NCBI RefSeq assembly: GCF_900112085.1
Contig: NZ_FOJY01000007.1
Location: 99,963-163,962 of the forward strand
DNA from: Acetitomaculum ruminis DSM 5522
GTDB lineage: Bacteria > Bacillota > Clostridia > Lachnospirales > Lachnospiraceae
Direction: 5' to 3'
DNA length: 64,000 nt
A program made the position numbers and the translations under genes. The number at the start of each line of letters is the position of its first letter. Within the stretch, counting starts at the first letter, position 1. Below the pieces are notes generated by a model that was not told the origin of the DNA, searched no databases, and worked only from the letters and a program-made list of their open reading frames with translations. Shown here piece after piece: positions 16,863-26,311 of the stretch.

Positions 16863-17330
16863 ATGTCAAAAAGAACGGATATAGAAGAAAAAACATCTTG
16901 TCTGGTAAATCCTCTTTGCGATGCTAACAACATTGAGTTAGTAGATGTTGAATATGTTAAGGAAGCTGATAATTTTTATCTGAGGATATTTATTGACAAG
17001 GAAGGTGGAGTAAATATCGATGATTGTGAACTTATCAGCAGAAGCTTGGAAGAAATCCTTGACAGGGAAGACTTCATTGACGAGTCCTACATACTGGAGG
17101 TTAGTTCTCCGGGCCTTGACAGACCTTTAAAGAAAGAAAAAGACTATGTGAGAAATCTTGGGAAAATGATTGAAATTCACACTTATAAGGCTATTGATAA
17201 AATCAAGATTTTTCAGGGGCTTTTAAAAGAATTTGATAAAGATAGTGTAACTATTGAATATGAAGATAATACAACTCAAACATTTGAAAAAAAGAATATA
17301 TCGCTTATAAGGCAGTATTTTGATTTTTAA
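16863..17330 (+). CDS. rimP: Ribosome maturation factor RimP
   Basis: A 155-residue protein needed for 30S subunit maturation. It has the two-domain RimP layout: an N-terminal alpha/beta domain with ELVDVEYVKEADNFYLRIFI and DDCELISRSLEEILD, then LEVSSPGLDRPLKKEKDY (about 80-97), then a small Sm-like barrel ending LIRQYFDF. GAAGGTGCC precedes the ATG. It is the first gene of the nusA-infB operon, and nusA follows after 16 bp. Cytoplasmic, acting on the assembling small subunit. Confidence 0.93.
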   Translation: MSKRTDIEEKTSCLVNPLCDANNIELVDVEYVKEADNFYLRIFIDKEGGVNIDDCELISRSLEEILDREDFIDESYILEVSSPGLDRPLKKEKDYVRNLGKMIEIHTYKAIDKIKIFQGLLKEFDKDSVTIEYEDNTTQTFEKKNISLIRQYFDF

Positions 17331-17346
17331 GGAGGAATAACAAAAA

Positions 17347-18510
17347 ATGAATAAAGAACTACTCGAAGCGCTTGAAATCCTTGAAAAAGAAAAGGATATA
17401 AGCAAGGAAACATTACTGGATGCTATCGAGAATTCATTGCTTACAGCTTATAAAAATAATTATGACAAATGTGATAATGTAAAAGTTGTAATTGACAGAG
17501 ATACCTGTGAATACAAGATTTATTCTGAAAAAGAAGTTGTAGAAGAGGTAAAAGATCCTGTTTTACAGATATCTATTGAAGATGCTTACCAATATGGTTC
17601 AAATTTTCAGGTGGGAGATATTGTAAATGTTCCTGTGGATGCCAAGAATTTTGGTAGAATTGCTACTCAGAATGCAAAAAATGTAATTTTGCAAAAAATC
17701 AGGGAAGAAGAAAGAAAATCTCTTTACAGCCAGTTCTACGAAAAAGAAAAGGATATCGTTACAGGAATTGTTCAAAGAGTTCAGGGAAAGAATTTATCTA
17801 TTAATCTTGGAAAAGTAGATGCAATTCTTACAGAAAAAGAACAGGTTAAGACAGAAAGATTTGAACCAAATGAAAGAATAAAACTTTATATTCTTGAAGT
17901 TAAGGATGGTCAAAGAGGACCAAGAATTATTCTTTCAAGAACTCATCCGGATCTGGTAAAAAGACTTTTTGAAGCTGAAGTAATTGAAGTACATGACGGA
18001 ACCGTGGAAATTAAGAGTATTGCCAGAGAAGCCGGCTCAAGAACAAAGATTGCAGTATGGTCAAACAATCCAAATGTTGATGCAGTGGGTGCCTGTGTAG
18101 GTCAGAATGGTATCAGGGTAAATGCCATTGTAGAAGAACTTCGTGGTGAAAAGATAGATATAATCAACTGGTCAGAAAGTCCGGCTGTACTTATTGAAAA
18201 TGCATTAAGCCCGGCTAAAGTAGTTTCAGTAATTGCAGATAATGATGAAAAGACAGCAGAAGTTGTTGTTCCTGATTATCAATTATCTTTGGCAATTGGA
18301 AAAGAAGGTCAAAATGCTCGTCTTGCAGCCCGTCTTACAGGATTTAAGATTGATATTAAATCAGAGACTCAGGCTAAAGAGGAGGAAGCATTGTTAGATG
18401 ATGAAGAATACGATGTTTCTTATGAAGAAAAAGATGAAGACAATAGCGCATATGCTTTTGATGACACAGAATCATTCGAAGAAATTGATGATTACGGAGT
18501 AGAGGACTAA
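17347..18510 (+). CDS. nusA: Transcription termination/antitermination factor NusA
   Basis: 387-residue RNA polymerase accessory factor. The N-terminal domain (1-130) begins NKELLEALEILEKEKDISKE; the S1 domain (about 135-200) contains VTGIVQRVQGKNLSINLGK; two KH domains follow, with SRTHPDLVKRLFEAEVIEV, GACVGQNGIRVNAIVEEL and AIGKEGQNARLAARLTGFKI. The last 45 residues are acidic and probably disordered, in place of the C-terminal repeats of the E. coli protein. The length is typical for Firmicutes. GGAGG is 8 nt upstream. ylxR begins 1 bp after the stop. Confidence 0.95.
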   Translation: MNKELLEALEILEKEKDISKETLLDAIENSLLTAYKNNYDKCDNVKVVIDRDTCEYKIYSEKEVVEEVKDPVLQISIEDAYQYGSNFQVGDIVNVPVDAKNFGRIATQNAKNVILQKIREEERKSLYSQFYEKEKDIVTGIVQRVQGKNLSINLGKVDAILTEKEQVKTERFEPNERIKLYILEVKDGQRGPRIILSRTHPDLVKRLFEAEVIEVHDGTVEIKSIAREAGSRTKIAVWSNNPNVDAVGACVGQNGIRVNAIVEELRGEKIDIINWSESPAVLIENALSPAKVVSVIADNDEKTAEVVVPDYQLSLAIGKEGQNARLAARLTGFKIDIKSETQAKEEEALLDDEEYDVSYEEKDEDNSAYAFDDTESFEEIDDYGVED

Positions 18511-18511
18511 G

Positions 18512-18790
18512 ATGCCTGGAAAGAAAAAAACACCTATGCGTATGTGTGTAGGATGTGGAGAAATGAAAAATAAAAAGGAAATGATTCGTATTATACGAAA
18601 CACCGAGAACGAAATAGAAATAGATGCCAGTGGGAAGAAAAACGGCAGAGGAGCATACATTTGTAATAACATAGAATGTCTCCGGACTGCCTTTAAGAGA
18701 AAGAGTCTTGAAAGATCTCTAAAGGTAAGTATTCCTTTGGAATTATATGAAAAGCTGGAAAAGGAGCTTAAGCTAAGTATTGAACGATAA
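18512..18790 (+). CDS. ylxR: YlxR (RnpM) RNA-binding protein
   Basis: A 92-residue DUF448 protein. It has CVGCGEMKNKKEMIRIIR (about 10-27) with a CxxC pair and the GRGAYICNNIECLRTAFKRK segment (about 45-64) with two more cysteines, the YlxR signature. In Bacillus this protein has been described as a modulator of RNase P and as a nucleoid-associated regulator. It sits in its usual place between nusA and ylxQ; the start codon is 1 bp after nusA, suggesting coupled translation, and its end overlaps ylxQ by 11 bp. Confidence 0.92.
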   Translation: MPGKKKTPMRMCVGCGEMKNKKEMIRIIRNTENEIEIDASGKKNGRGAYICNNIECLRTAFKRKSLERSLKVSIPLELYEKLEKELKLSIER

Positions 18791-19088
18791 AGTTTTAAAT
18801 ATGATCGGAATGGCTACGAGAGCCAAAAAAACAATTAGTGGAGAGTTTTCAGTTGAAAAAGCAGTAAAAACAGGGAAAGCAAAATTAGTTATCGTGGCAA
18901 CAGATGCTTCAGATAATACTAAAAAATTATTTACAAATAAATGTAGCTATTACAAAATCCCGTGTTTATATTACTCGACAAAGGAAAGTCTGGGACATGC
19001 CATAGGGAAAGATTACAGAGCCTCTGTTGCAATTTTAGATAAAAACTTCGCCAATAGTATCGAAGAAAAAATTAAAATTGACAATTGA
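18780..19088 (+). CDS. ylxQ: YlxQ, L7Ae-type RNA-binding protein
   Basis: A 102-residue protein of the ribosomal L7Ae/L30e/YlxQ family that binds kink-turn RNA. Family phrases are [34 protein letters not shown] and [13 protein letters not shown]. The frame opens with TTG at 18780, inside the end of ylxR, giving residues [15 protein letters not shown] that align well with relatives; the first ATG (18801) would cut off conserved residues and has no ribosome binding site. The GGAG about 13 nt before the TTG and the overlap point to translational coupling. Confidence 0.88.
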   Translation: MNDKVLNMIGMATRAKKTISGEFSVEKAVKTGKAKLVIVATDASDNTKKLFTNKCSYYKIPCLYYSTKESLGHAIGKDYRASVAILDKNFANSIEEKIKIDN

Positions 19089-19105
19089 ATAATGGAGGAT
19101 ATAGA

Positions 19106-21523
19106 ATGGCAAAAATCAGAGTTTATGGTCTTGCGAAAGAATTAAATATAAAAAGTAAAGAAATAATAGATTTTTTTAAAAAAGAGGATGGGCAGGAATT
19201 AAAAGCCCAAAGTGGACTTGATGATAATCAGGTTAGTAAATTTAAGAAATTTATAGATAAAATAAATGCCAATGTGCACAGACAGGATAAAGATAAGGCT
19301 GTAAAAAAGGAGGGTCCTGTTACGGAAAATAAGGATAATAACTTGAACAATAACGAAAACAAAGGGAAAAAAGGCAAAAAACCAAATATCAGTCAGGTTT
19401 TCCATCCGCAAAATAGTCAAAAGAATTCAAACAATAATGGCGGAAACAACAAAAATAATAACAAAAACAAAAATATCAGTCAAAACAATAACCAGAACAA
19501 TGCAGATTCTTCCAATGATTCACATCGTCAAAACAACAATGGTGGAGAAAACAGGAAGGATAATGTAAGAGACAACAACAAAAATAATAACAACAACAAG
19601 AATTTTAATAATAAAAATTCCAATAATAAAAACAAGAACAAAAACAGAAACAATAATCAAAACGACAATAACAACAATCGCTTTGAAAAGAAGAATAAAA
19701 AAGGTCATAACAAGAACCAGAATCAAGCTCAGCAGCATCCGGTTGAGGCAAAGGAGCCGGAAGTTGAGACAATCAAGACAATTGTATTAGAAGATACAAT
19801 GACCTTGAAAGAACTGGCTGACAAGTTAAAAATTCAGGCTTCAGTGCTTGTTAAAAAGCTTTTCCTTCAGGGAAAAATGGTTACAGTAAATCAGCAGATT
19901 GATTTTGATACTGCTGAAAATATTGCATTGGAATATAATGTTTTATGTGAACATGCAGTAAAGGTTGATCCTATTGAAGAATTATTAAAAGAAGAAGAGG
20001 AAGATACCTCAAAAATGGTAAAAAGAGCTCCTGTTGTCTGTGTAATGGGACATGTTGACCATGGTAAAACTTCTCTTCTTGATGCTATCAGAAATACAAA
20101 TGTTACTGATAGAGAAGCCGGTGGTATTACTCAAAAAATCGGTGCTTATGTTGTTACCTGTAATGGAGAAAAGCTTACATTCCTTGATACTCCGGGACAT
20201 GAAGCTTTTACAGCAATGCGTATGCGTGGAGCAAAATCTACAGATATAGCTATTTTAGTTGTAGCTGCTGATGATGGTGTTATGCCACAAACCATAGAAG
20301 CTATTAATCACGCTAAGGCAGCCGGAATTGAAATAATTGTAGCTGTAAATAAAATTGATAAACCGACAGCTAATATTGAAAGAGTAAAACAGGAATTATC
20401 AGAATATGAGCTTGTTCCGGAAGACTGGGGTGGAAGCACAATATTTGTACCTGTTTCAGCACATACCCATGAAGGTATAAGTGAACTTTTAGAGATGGTT
20501 TTACTTACAGCTGAAGTATTAGAATTAAAAGCAAATCCAAAAAGAAGAGCAAGAGGTCTTATTTTAGAGGCAGAGCTTGATAAAGGAAAAGGACCTGTTG
20601 CCAATATACTTGTTCAAAAGGGAACATTACGCATAGGTGATCCTATTGCAGTTGGTTCATGTCATGGAAAAATCAGAGGAATGACTGATGATAAAGGTCG
20701 TAAAGTAAAAGAGGCAGGTCCATCAACTCCTGTCGCTATTACAGGACTTAGTGATGTTCCAAATGCCGGTGAAACATTTGTTATTACAAAAAATGAAAAA
20801 GAGGCCAGAAGCTTTGCGGAAACCTTTATAGCTGAAAGAAAAGAAAAACTCATAGAGGAAACAAAATCAAAAATGAGTCTTGATGACCTTTTCTCACAAA
20901 TCCAGGCAGGAACCTTAAAAGAGCTTGATATTATCGTTAAAGCTGATGTTCAAGGTTCTGTAGAAGCTATAAAGTCAAGCCTTTTAAAACTTTCAAATGA
21001 AGAAGTTGTAGTTAAGGTAATTCATGGAGGCGTTGGTGCCATTAATGAATCTGATGTTATTTTAGCATCTGCTTCCAAGGCTATTATCATTGGATTTAAT
21101 GTACGCCCTGATGCTCAGGCTAAAGAAACAGCCGATAGAGAAGGCGTAGATTTAAGACTTTATAAAGTAATTTACAATGCTATAGAAGATATCGAAGCTG
21201 CCATGAAGGGAATGCTTGATCCTATATATGAAGAAAAAGTTATAGGTCATGTTCAGATTCGTCAGGTATTTAAAGCTTCAGGTATTGGAAATATTGCAGG
21301 TTCCTATGTTCTTGACGGTTCAGTTCAAAGAGGATGTAAAGTTAGAATAAATCGTGGTGAAGAGCAGATATTTGAAGGTGATCTTGAGTCATTAAAGAGA
21401 TTTAAGGATGACGTTAAGGAAGTTAAGGCAGGCTATGAATGTGGTCTTGTATTTAGCGGATTTAATGACATCAGAGTTGATGATGAAGTAGAAGCCTATA
21501 TCATGGTTGAAGTACCGCGTTAA
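19106..21523 (+). CDS. infB: Translation initiation factor IF-2
   Basis: GTPase that brings initiator tRNA to the ribosome. The start at 19106 has GGAGG (19094-19098) 7 nt upstream and gives the usual [13 protein letters not shown]; an in-frame ATG at 19085 would add seven residues. Residues 1-55 are the first IF2-N domain. About 60-215 is an extreme Asn/Lys/Gln-rich low-complexity linker. A second IF2-N domain is near 230-285. The G domain begins near 310: [24 protein letters not shown] and a SAHTHEG segment. Domains II-IV follow, ending [10 protein letters not shown]. The linker is simple and AT-rich, but the rest is fully conserved. Confidence 0.95.
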   Translation: MAKIRVYGLAKELNIKSKEIIDFFKKEDGQELKAQSGLDDNQVSKFKKFIDKINANVHRQDKDKAVKKEGPVTENKDNNLNNNENKGKKGKKPNISQVFHPQNSQKNSNNNGGNNKNNNKNKNISQNNNQNNADSSNDSHRQNNNGGENRKDNVRDNNKNNNNNKNFNNKNSNNKNKNKNRNNNQNDNNNNRFEKKNKKGHNKNQNQAQQHPVEAKEPEVETIKTIVLEDTMTLKELADKLKIQASVLVKKLFLQGKMVTVNQQIDFDTAENIALEYNVLCEHAVKVDPIEELLKEEEEDTSKMVKRAPVVCVMGHVDHGKTSLLDAIRNTNVTDREAGGITQKIGAYVVTCNGEKLTFLDTPGHEAFTAMRMRGAKSTDIAILVVAADDGVMPQTIEAINHAKAAGIEIIVAVNKIDKPTANIERVKQELSEYELVPEDWGGSTIFVPVSAHTHEGISELLEMVLLTAEVLELKANPKRRARGLILEAELDKGKGPVANILVQKGTLRIGDPIAVGSCHGKIRGMTDDKGRKVKEAGPSTPVAITGLSDVPNAGETFVITKNEKEARSFAETFIAERKEKLIEETKSKMSLDDLFSQIQAGTLKELDIIVKADVQGSVEAIKSSLLKLSNEEVVVKVIHGGVGAINESDVILASASKAIIIGFNVRPDAQAKETADREGVDLRLYKVIYNAIEDIEAAMKGMLDPIYEEKVIGHVQIRQVFKASGIGNIAGSYVLDGSVQRGCKVRINRGEEQIFEGDLESLKRFKDDVKEVKAGYECGLVFSGFNDIRVDDEVEAYIMVEVPR

Positions 21524-21534
21524 GAGGATCTGAT

Positions 21535-21921
21535 ATGAGAAAAAACAGTATAAAAAATACAAGGATAAATACTGAAGTTATGCATGAACTGGGAAAAATC
21601 ATTATGAATGATATTAAAGACCCAAGAGTTCATCCAATGACTTCTGTGGTAAAAGTGGAAGTGGCACCGGATCTTAAGACCTGTAAAGCTTATATCAGTG
21701 TGCTTGGCAGCGAAAAGGAAAAAAACGATACCCTTGCAGGCTTAAAAAAGGCAGAAGGCTTTATAAAAAGAAGTTTGGCATCTGCCATTAACCTTAGAAA
21801 TACACCATCAATAGTATTTGTCCTGGACAATTCCATTGAATATGGAGTTAATATGTCAAAGAAAATCGAAGAGGTAATGAAACAATCTGAAATTCACAGT
21901 GAAAATAAAGAGGAAGAGTAA
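21535..21921 (+). CDS. rbfA: Ribosome-binding factor A
   Basis: A 128-residue KH-like protein that assists late 30S maturation. Family features are NTRINTEVMHELGKIIMNDIKDPRV, VEVAPDLKTCKAYISVLG and TPSIVFVLDNSIEYGVNM. The tail is acidic. It lies 11 bp after infB, with AGAGGATCTG as ribosome binding site, and its stop overlaps the nrnA start by one base. Confidence 0.93.
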   Translation: MRKNSIKNTRINTEVMHELGKIIMNDIKDPRVHPMTSVVKVEVAPDLKTCKAYISVLGSEKEKNDTLAGLKKAEGFIKRSLASAINLRNTPSIVFVLDNSIEYGVNMSKKIEEVMKQSEIHSENKEEE

Positions 21922-22874
21922 TGAGTAAGTTAGATAATGAACTTATAAATATGAAAAACATTGCCATTTCGGGCCATATAAACCCCGACGGAGACTGCGT
22001 CGGGGCTTGTCTTGGCCTTTATAATTATATTTTAAAAAACTTTGAAGGCGTTAATGTTGATGTTTATTTGGAACCCATTCCTGCCATATTTGATTTTTTA
22101 AAGGGAAGTAGCGATATTAAAAACCAATATAATGAAAATAATACCTATGACCTTTATATAGCTCTTGATTGTAGTGATATTAAAAGGCTGGGAATATTTG
22201 GCGATTATTATAAAAAAGCAAAACACACTCTTTGTATAGATCATCATATTACAAATGATGAATCTTTCGCAGATGTCTGCTACATTCAACCCCACAGAAG
22301 TTCAGCCTGTGAACTGCTTTATACCTTAATGGACAGTGAAAAAATCAATAAAGATATAGCAGAATGTATTTACACAGGAATGGTAACAGATTCCGGAGTT
22401 TTTCAATATGGCTCTACCACAAGTGAAACTATGAATATAGCTGGAAAAATGATGGATATGGGCATTGATTTTCCAACAATCGTAAACAGAGTATTCTTTC
22501 AAAAAACCTTTACCCAGAATAAAATGCTTGCCAGGGCGATTAATAACGCAAAAGTGGCAGCTGACGGAAAAATTTTATATTCTATAGTTACCAAAAAAGA
22601 GATGGATGAATGTAATGCCAAACCAAAGGACTTAGAAGGTTGCGTAAGTCATCTTCGTTCAACCAAAGGGGTAGTGGCATCAGTTTTAATGTATCAAAAT
22701 CCTGAGGGTACTTTTAAGGTAAGTTTGCGTTCAGAAAAAGAAACAGATGTAGCTTCAATAGCTGCAAAATTCGGTGGTGGTGGTCATAAAAATGCTGCCG
22801 GATGCACTATTTTAGAAAATCCTGAAGAGAAAATGAAGGAAATTGTTTCTATGATAGAAAAAGAGCTTAATTAG
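21921..22874 (+). CDS. nrnA: DHH-family phosphoesterase, NrnA type
   Basis: 317-residue bifunctional oligoribonuclease and 3'-phosphoadenosine-5'-phosphate phosphatase of the NrnA type. The DHH domain shows SGHINPDGDCVGACLGLYNY, IALDCSD and the CIDHHITND motif that gives the family its name. The C-terminal DHHA1 domain has FGGGGHKNAAGC. It degrades short RNAs and pAp (and in some relatives pGpG or pApA) in the cytoplasm. Its position between rbfA and truB is standard for Firmicutes. The start overlaps the rbfA stop. Confidence 0.9.
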   Translation: MSKLDNELINMKNIAISGHINPDGDCVGACLGLYNYILKNFEGVNVDVYLEPIPAIFDFLKGSSDIKNQYNENNTYDLYIALDCSDIKRLGIFGDYYKKAKHTLCIDHHITNDESFADVCYIQPHRSSACELLYTLMDSEKINKDIAECIYTGMVTDSGVFQYGSTTSETMNIAGKMMDMGIDFPTIVNRVFFQKTFTQNKMLARAINNAKVAADGKILYSIVTKKEMDECNAKPKDLEGCVSHLRSTKGVVASVLMYQNPEGTFKVSLRSEKETDVASIAAKFGGGGHKNAAGCTILENPEEKMKEIVSMIEKELN

Positions 22875-22899
22875 AAAGTTTCTAGGGTTTGGTAAGAGT

Positions 22900-23793
22900 A
22901 TGGATGGAATAATAAATGTATATAAAGAAAAAGGCTATACTTCTTTTGATGTTGTGGCCTGTCTTAGAAAAATATTAAAAATTAAAAAAATAGGTCATAC
23001 CGGAACCCTTGACCCAGATGCGGAAGGGGTTTTGCCTGTTTGCATTGGAAAGGCAACGAAGCTTTGTGAAAAACTCACAGACCATGATAAAACCTATATT
23101 GCAGGATTAAGGCTTGGCATTACAACAGATACCCAGGATATGACAGGAAAAGTCCTGACACAAAATCAGGTAAATGTTACTAAAGAAGAGCTTGAAAGCA
23201 TTATAAAAAGTTTTGTTGGAGATTATAATCAAATTCCTCCCATGTATTCTGCATTAAAGGTAAATGGTAAGAAACTTTATGAACTTGCCAGAGCTGGAAT
23301 AGAAGTTGAGAGAAAATCAAGACTTGTTAAAATAATAGATATAAATATAATAGATATAGACATTCCTTTTGCCAAAATTGAAGTATCATGCACTAAAGGA
23401 ACCTATATCAGAACCCTTATATCAGATATTGGTGAAAAATGTAACTGTGGTGCAGTTATGGAAACTCTTAAAAGGACAAAAGTCGACAGATTTGATCTGG
23501 AAAAATCTCATAAATTATCAGAAATAGAAGAATATGTAAAAAATGACAGACTTAATGAAATACTGCTTCCAATAGCCGATGTTTTTAGCGATTTAAAACA
23601 GTTTAAAATGACAAAAAATTCAGACAGATTTTTAATTAATGGAAACAGATTAAAAGCTGAAAATTTTGCAAAATATGAAAATGTCCAAAGTGACGGGGAG
23701 GAAATTGCTGTTTACAACAGTGACGGTCAGTTTAGGGCAGTTTATAAATATTGCAAAAAAAGCGATGATTTCAAAGTTTGTAAGATGTTTTAG
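22900..23793 (+). CDS. truB: tRNA pseudouridine(55) synthase
   Basis: 297-residue enzyme that makes pseudouridine 55 in the T-loop of tRNAs. The catalytic aspartate is D38 in HTGTLDPDAEGVLPVCIG. Other motifs are QIPPMYSALKVNGKKLYELAR and SCTKGTYIRTLISDIG. The N-terminus MDGIINVYKEKGYTSFDVV is the standard opening. A degenerate C-terminal PUA-like region (about 230-297) follows. It sits 25 bp after nrnA and 12 bp before ribF; GGTAAG upstream is a modest ribosome binding site. Confidence 0.94.
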   Translation: MDGIINVYKEKGYTSFDVVACLRKILKIKKIGHTGTLDPDAEGVLPVCIGKATKLCEKLTDHDKTYIAGLRLGITTDTQDMTGKVLTQNQVNVTKEELESIIKSFVGDYNQIPPMYSALKVNGKKLYELARAGIEVERKSRLVKIIDINIIDIDIPFAKIEVSCTKGTYIRTLISDIGEKCNCGAVMETLKRTKVDRFDLEKSHKLSEIEEYVKNDRLNEILLPIADVFSDLKQFKMTKNSDRFLINGNRLKAENFAKYENVQSDGEEIAVYNSDGQFRAVYKYCKKSDDFKVCKMF

Positions 23794-23805
23794 GAACGAG
23801 GAAAA

Positions 23806-24750
23806 ATGCACTACATTAGAAACAACGCAGATTATGAAATAAAAGAAAAAACAGCCATATGCCTTGGCAAATTTGACGGTCTGCACAAAGGTCACAGAAG
23901 ATTAATAAGAAATATATCAGACAGAAAAAAATACGGATTAAAAACAGTAGTTTATACCTTTGATACCAATCCGGCATTTTTGATAAATCATGAAAAAGAA
24001 CAGCTTATTACAACAAATTATGAAAGAAAAGTCTTAATAGAAGAAATGGGCATTGATTATCTTTATGAACTTCCCTTTACAAAAGAAATAATGAATCTGG
24101 AACCGGAGTATTTTATAGAAAAAATAGTCAAAGAACTTTCTATTAAATACATGACAGTGGGGAATGATTTCAGGTTTGGAAAAGGAGGAAGAGGAGATTA
24201 CGCCCTTTTGGCAAAGCTGGCTAAGGATTTATCCTTTGAACTGGATATTATAGATAAGGAACGATATGAAGACAGAGATATAAGCTCAACTTATGTCAGA
24301 GAGTGTATTATAGCCGGCGATATGGAAAAAAGCAAGGAATTACTGGGTTATCCCTATACCATAGTGGGAGAAGTGGTACATGGCAATCAATTAGGCAGAA
24401 CCATAGATATTCCTACTGCTAATGTAGTGGCAGATGACAATAAAATTTTCCCACCTAATGGGGTATATGTATCAAGAGTTTGTATCGGTGATTTGGTGTA
24501 TGGATCTGTTACAAATATTGGAATCAAGCCTACGGTTACAGACAAACATATTAAAGGAGCAGAGTCTTTTATATTCGATTTTTCAAATGATATCTATGGA
24601 AAAGAAATAAAAATAGAGCTTTTAAAGTATGTCAGACCGGAAATGAAATTCAAAAATATTGAAGAATTAAAGGGTAGAATGCAGGCAGATGCCGATTATT
24701 CAAAAAAATATCTGCTGGATAATCAGTTGATAAATATTAAGCAAATGTAA
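23806..24750 (+). CDS. ribF: Bifunctional riboflavin kinase/FAD synthetase
   Basis: 314-residue enzyme that phosphorylates riboflavin to FMN and adenylates it to FAD. The N-terminal nucleotidyltransferase domain has CLGKFDGLHKGHRRLI (HxGH) and GNDFRFGKGGRGD; ISSTYVRECIIAGD ends that domain. The C-terminal riboflavin kinase barrel (about 185-310) has HGNQLGRTIDIPTANV and the FIFDFSNDIYGKEIKI segment. It is the last gene of the rimP operon, followed by a clear terminator. GGAACGAGGA is the ribosome binding site. Confidence 0.93.
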   Translation: MHYIRNNADYEIKEKTAICLGKFDGLHKGHRRLIRNISDRKKYGLKTVVYTFDTNPAFLINHEKEQLITTNYERKVLIEEMGIDYLYELPFTKEIMNLEPEYFIEKIVKELSIKYMTVGNDFRFGKGGRGDYALLAKLAKDLSFELDIIDKERYEDRDISSTYVRECIIAGDMEKSKELLGYPYTIVGEVVHGNQLGRTIDIPTANVVADDNKIFPPNGVYVSRVCIGDLVYGSVTNIGIKPTVTDKHIKGAESFIFDFSNDIYGKEIKIELLKYVRPEMKFKNIEELKGRMQADADYSKKYLLDNQLINIKQM

Positions 24751-24794
24751 CAGTAATTATTAAATAAAAACATAATAAAGACCGAATTTTCAAA

Positions 24795-24834
24795 AAAAGC
24801 AGGCAAATGTGTTTTGGAGCCTGCTTTTATTTTA
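24795..24834 (+). terminator. Intrinsic terminator of the rimP-ribF operon
   Basis: A perfect 10-bp stem AAAAGCAGGC / GCCTGCTTTT with a 14-nt loop, followed by ATTTTA. Confidence 0.88.
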
Positions 24835-24907
24835 CGCAAATAGCATAAAAATCGACGTAATTAGTATTAAAGGACTATAAATATTTCATAAATGTTACAA
24901 ATATATG

Positions 24908-24936
24908 TTGACACCCGTAACAAATGTTGCTATACT
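24908..24936 (+). promoter_or_regulatory. Promoter of the SH3/NlpC-P60 gene
   Basis: Perfect TTGACA (24908-24913), 17-bp spacer, TATACT (24931-24936), about 75 bp upstream of the start codon. One of the strongest promoters in the window. Confidence 0.85.
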
Positions 24937-25009
24937 CGTCTCTAGAAAATATGAAGAAATTATTAAGAAAAGGTTATAAAAACAACATCTAAAACTACAG
25001 GAGGAAAAA

Positions 25010-26041
25010 ATGTTAAATATTAAGAGAATTATTGGAATCAGTACGATGGCATGTACTATGGCACTTACTTTTACCATTGGAGCAAATGCAACTACCGCAA
25101 TACCACATGCCCTTGATCATAATGATGCACAATTTTTACAGACTCTTATAGATAACGCAAAAGAAGAGAAGATAGAAAACGAAGAAACAGAAGAAACACA
25201 GGAGAGCGAAACAGATGCTTATGGATATAAGAATCTTGGAATCGCTATTGTAGATGACACATTAAATGTCAGAGAAGCAGCAGATGAAAATTCAAATATT
25301 TTAGGAACAATGTCAAACGGAAATGCCTGCGAGATTTTTTCAATAGATGAAAACGGATGGGCAAATGTTACCTCCGGAAGCATTACAGGTTATGTAAAAG
25401 CAGAATATTTAGTAACCGGTGAAGAAGCAGAAGAATATGCAAACGGTTTTGCAAAAAAATATGTTTTAGTTAAAACAGACGGACTTAAATTAAGAACAGA
25501 AGCTTCCTTAGACGCAGAAGTAAAAACTGTTTTAGCTGAAAATTCAGCCCTTCTTTATGTATCAGAAGAAGGTGAATGGACAAAGGTTCAATATGATGGT
25601 GCTGAGTATTATCTTGCATCAGAGTATGTTGAAGAATTTTTAAGTCTTGATACAGCAGTTTCAAAAGCAGAAGAAACTACAAGTGTCAGAACAGAACTAG
25701 TTAATTTTGCCTGCCAGTATATAGGAAATCCTTATGTATGGGGTGGAGTTAGTCTTACAAACGGTGCTGACTGTTCAGGATTTGTATTAAGTGTATTTGC
25801 TCAATATGGAATTTCACTTCCACATCATGCAGCAAGCCAGGCAAATTGCGGTAGAGAAATCTCTGCAAATGAAGCTCAGGCAGGAGATTTATTCTTCTAC
25901 AGCAGCGGCGGAAGAATTGACCATGTAGCTATATATATTGGTGGTGGAATGGTGGTTCAGGCACACTCAGAAGAAAGAGGAATATGTATAACCAGTGCTT
26001 ACTACAGAACACCTACTAAGGTGATTAGTTTATTAGGATAA
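25010..26041 (+). CDS. Secreted SH3b-NlpC/P60 peptidoglycan hydrolase
   Basis: 343-residue exported cell-wall endopeptidase. Residues 1-28 are a signal peptide (KR near the start, hydrophobic core, GANATT cleavage region). A Glu-rich linker (about 50-68) is followed by two bacterial SH3 domains (about 75-140 and 145-210), each with LNVRE or LKLRTE openings. The C-terminal NlpC/P60 domain (about 225-343) has catalytic C255 in GADCSGF, H305 in GRIDHVAIYIGGG and a third polar residue at H319. Such enzymes cut gamma-D-Glu-diaminoacyl bonds in stem peptides. It is monocistronic under a near-consensus promoter, suggesting high expression; a strong GGAGG is placed before the ATG. Confidence 0.92.
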   Translation: MLNIKRIIGISTMACTMALTFTIGANATTAIPHALDHNDAQFLQTLIDNAKEEKIENEETEETQESETDAYGYKNLGIAIVDDTLNVREAADENSNILGTMSNGNACEIFSIDENGWANVTSGSITGYVKAEYLVTGEEAEEYANGFAKKYVLVKTDGLKLRTEASLDAEVKTVLAENSALLYVSEEGEWTKVQYDGAEYYLASEYVEEFLSLDTAVSKAEETTSVRTELVNFACQYIGNPYVWGGVSLTNGADCSGFVLSVFAQYGISLPHHAASQANCGREISANEAQAGDLFFYSSGGRIDHVAIYIGGGMVVQAHSEERGICITSAYYRTPTKVISLLG

Positions 26042-26090
26042 TTGTTTTAATTATATATTGACATATATCAAAATATTTTTGGATATTTTT

Positions 26091-26137
26091 AAAGGACATG
26101 TTGTCAAAAGATATTTGGCACATGTCTTTTTATTTTT
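26091..26137 (+). terminator. Intrinsic terminator of the NlpC/P60 gene
   Basis: An 11-bp stem AAAGGACATGT / ACATGTCTTTT (one G-U pair) with an 18-nt loop, followed by TTATTTTTTT. Confidence 0.85.
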
Positions 26138-26167
26138 TTAAAAATTGAAATTAAATAACATATAGCC

Positions 26168-26194
26168 TAAATCTTTATTTTAGCTAGACGATAT
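26168..26194 (+). promoter_or_regulatory. Sigma-D (FliA)-type promoter of the chemoreceptor gene
   Basis: TAAA (26168-26171), 15-bp spacer, GACGATAT (26187-26194). This matches the flagellar sigma-D consensus TAAA-N15-GCCGATAT at 11 of 12 positions. No good sigma-A promoter was seen between it and the gene. The leader would be about 110 nt. Confidence 0.7.
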
Positions 26195-26311
26195 AAAATT
26201 TGAGTAGGTTTGAATATAAAAAGGTTTTGATTATTAAACTAAAGATTGAGGGAAAAATATATTTAGGATGTTGATAAAGTTTTTATATTTTAGACTACGG
26301 GGGTAAAATAC

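Noticed and set aside
19520-19738. Hydrophobic Val/Ile-rich open frame on the minus strand
   Set aside because: Antisense shadow of the Asn-rich linker of IF-2; its composition follows directly from the AAC/AAT codons.
26195-26311. Possible c-di-GMP riboswitch before the chemoreceptor
   Set aside because: The leader is AT-rich and lacks the conserved GNRA tetraloop and receptor blocks.
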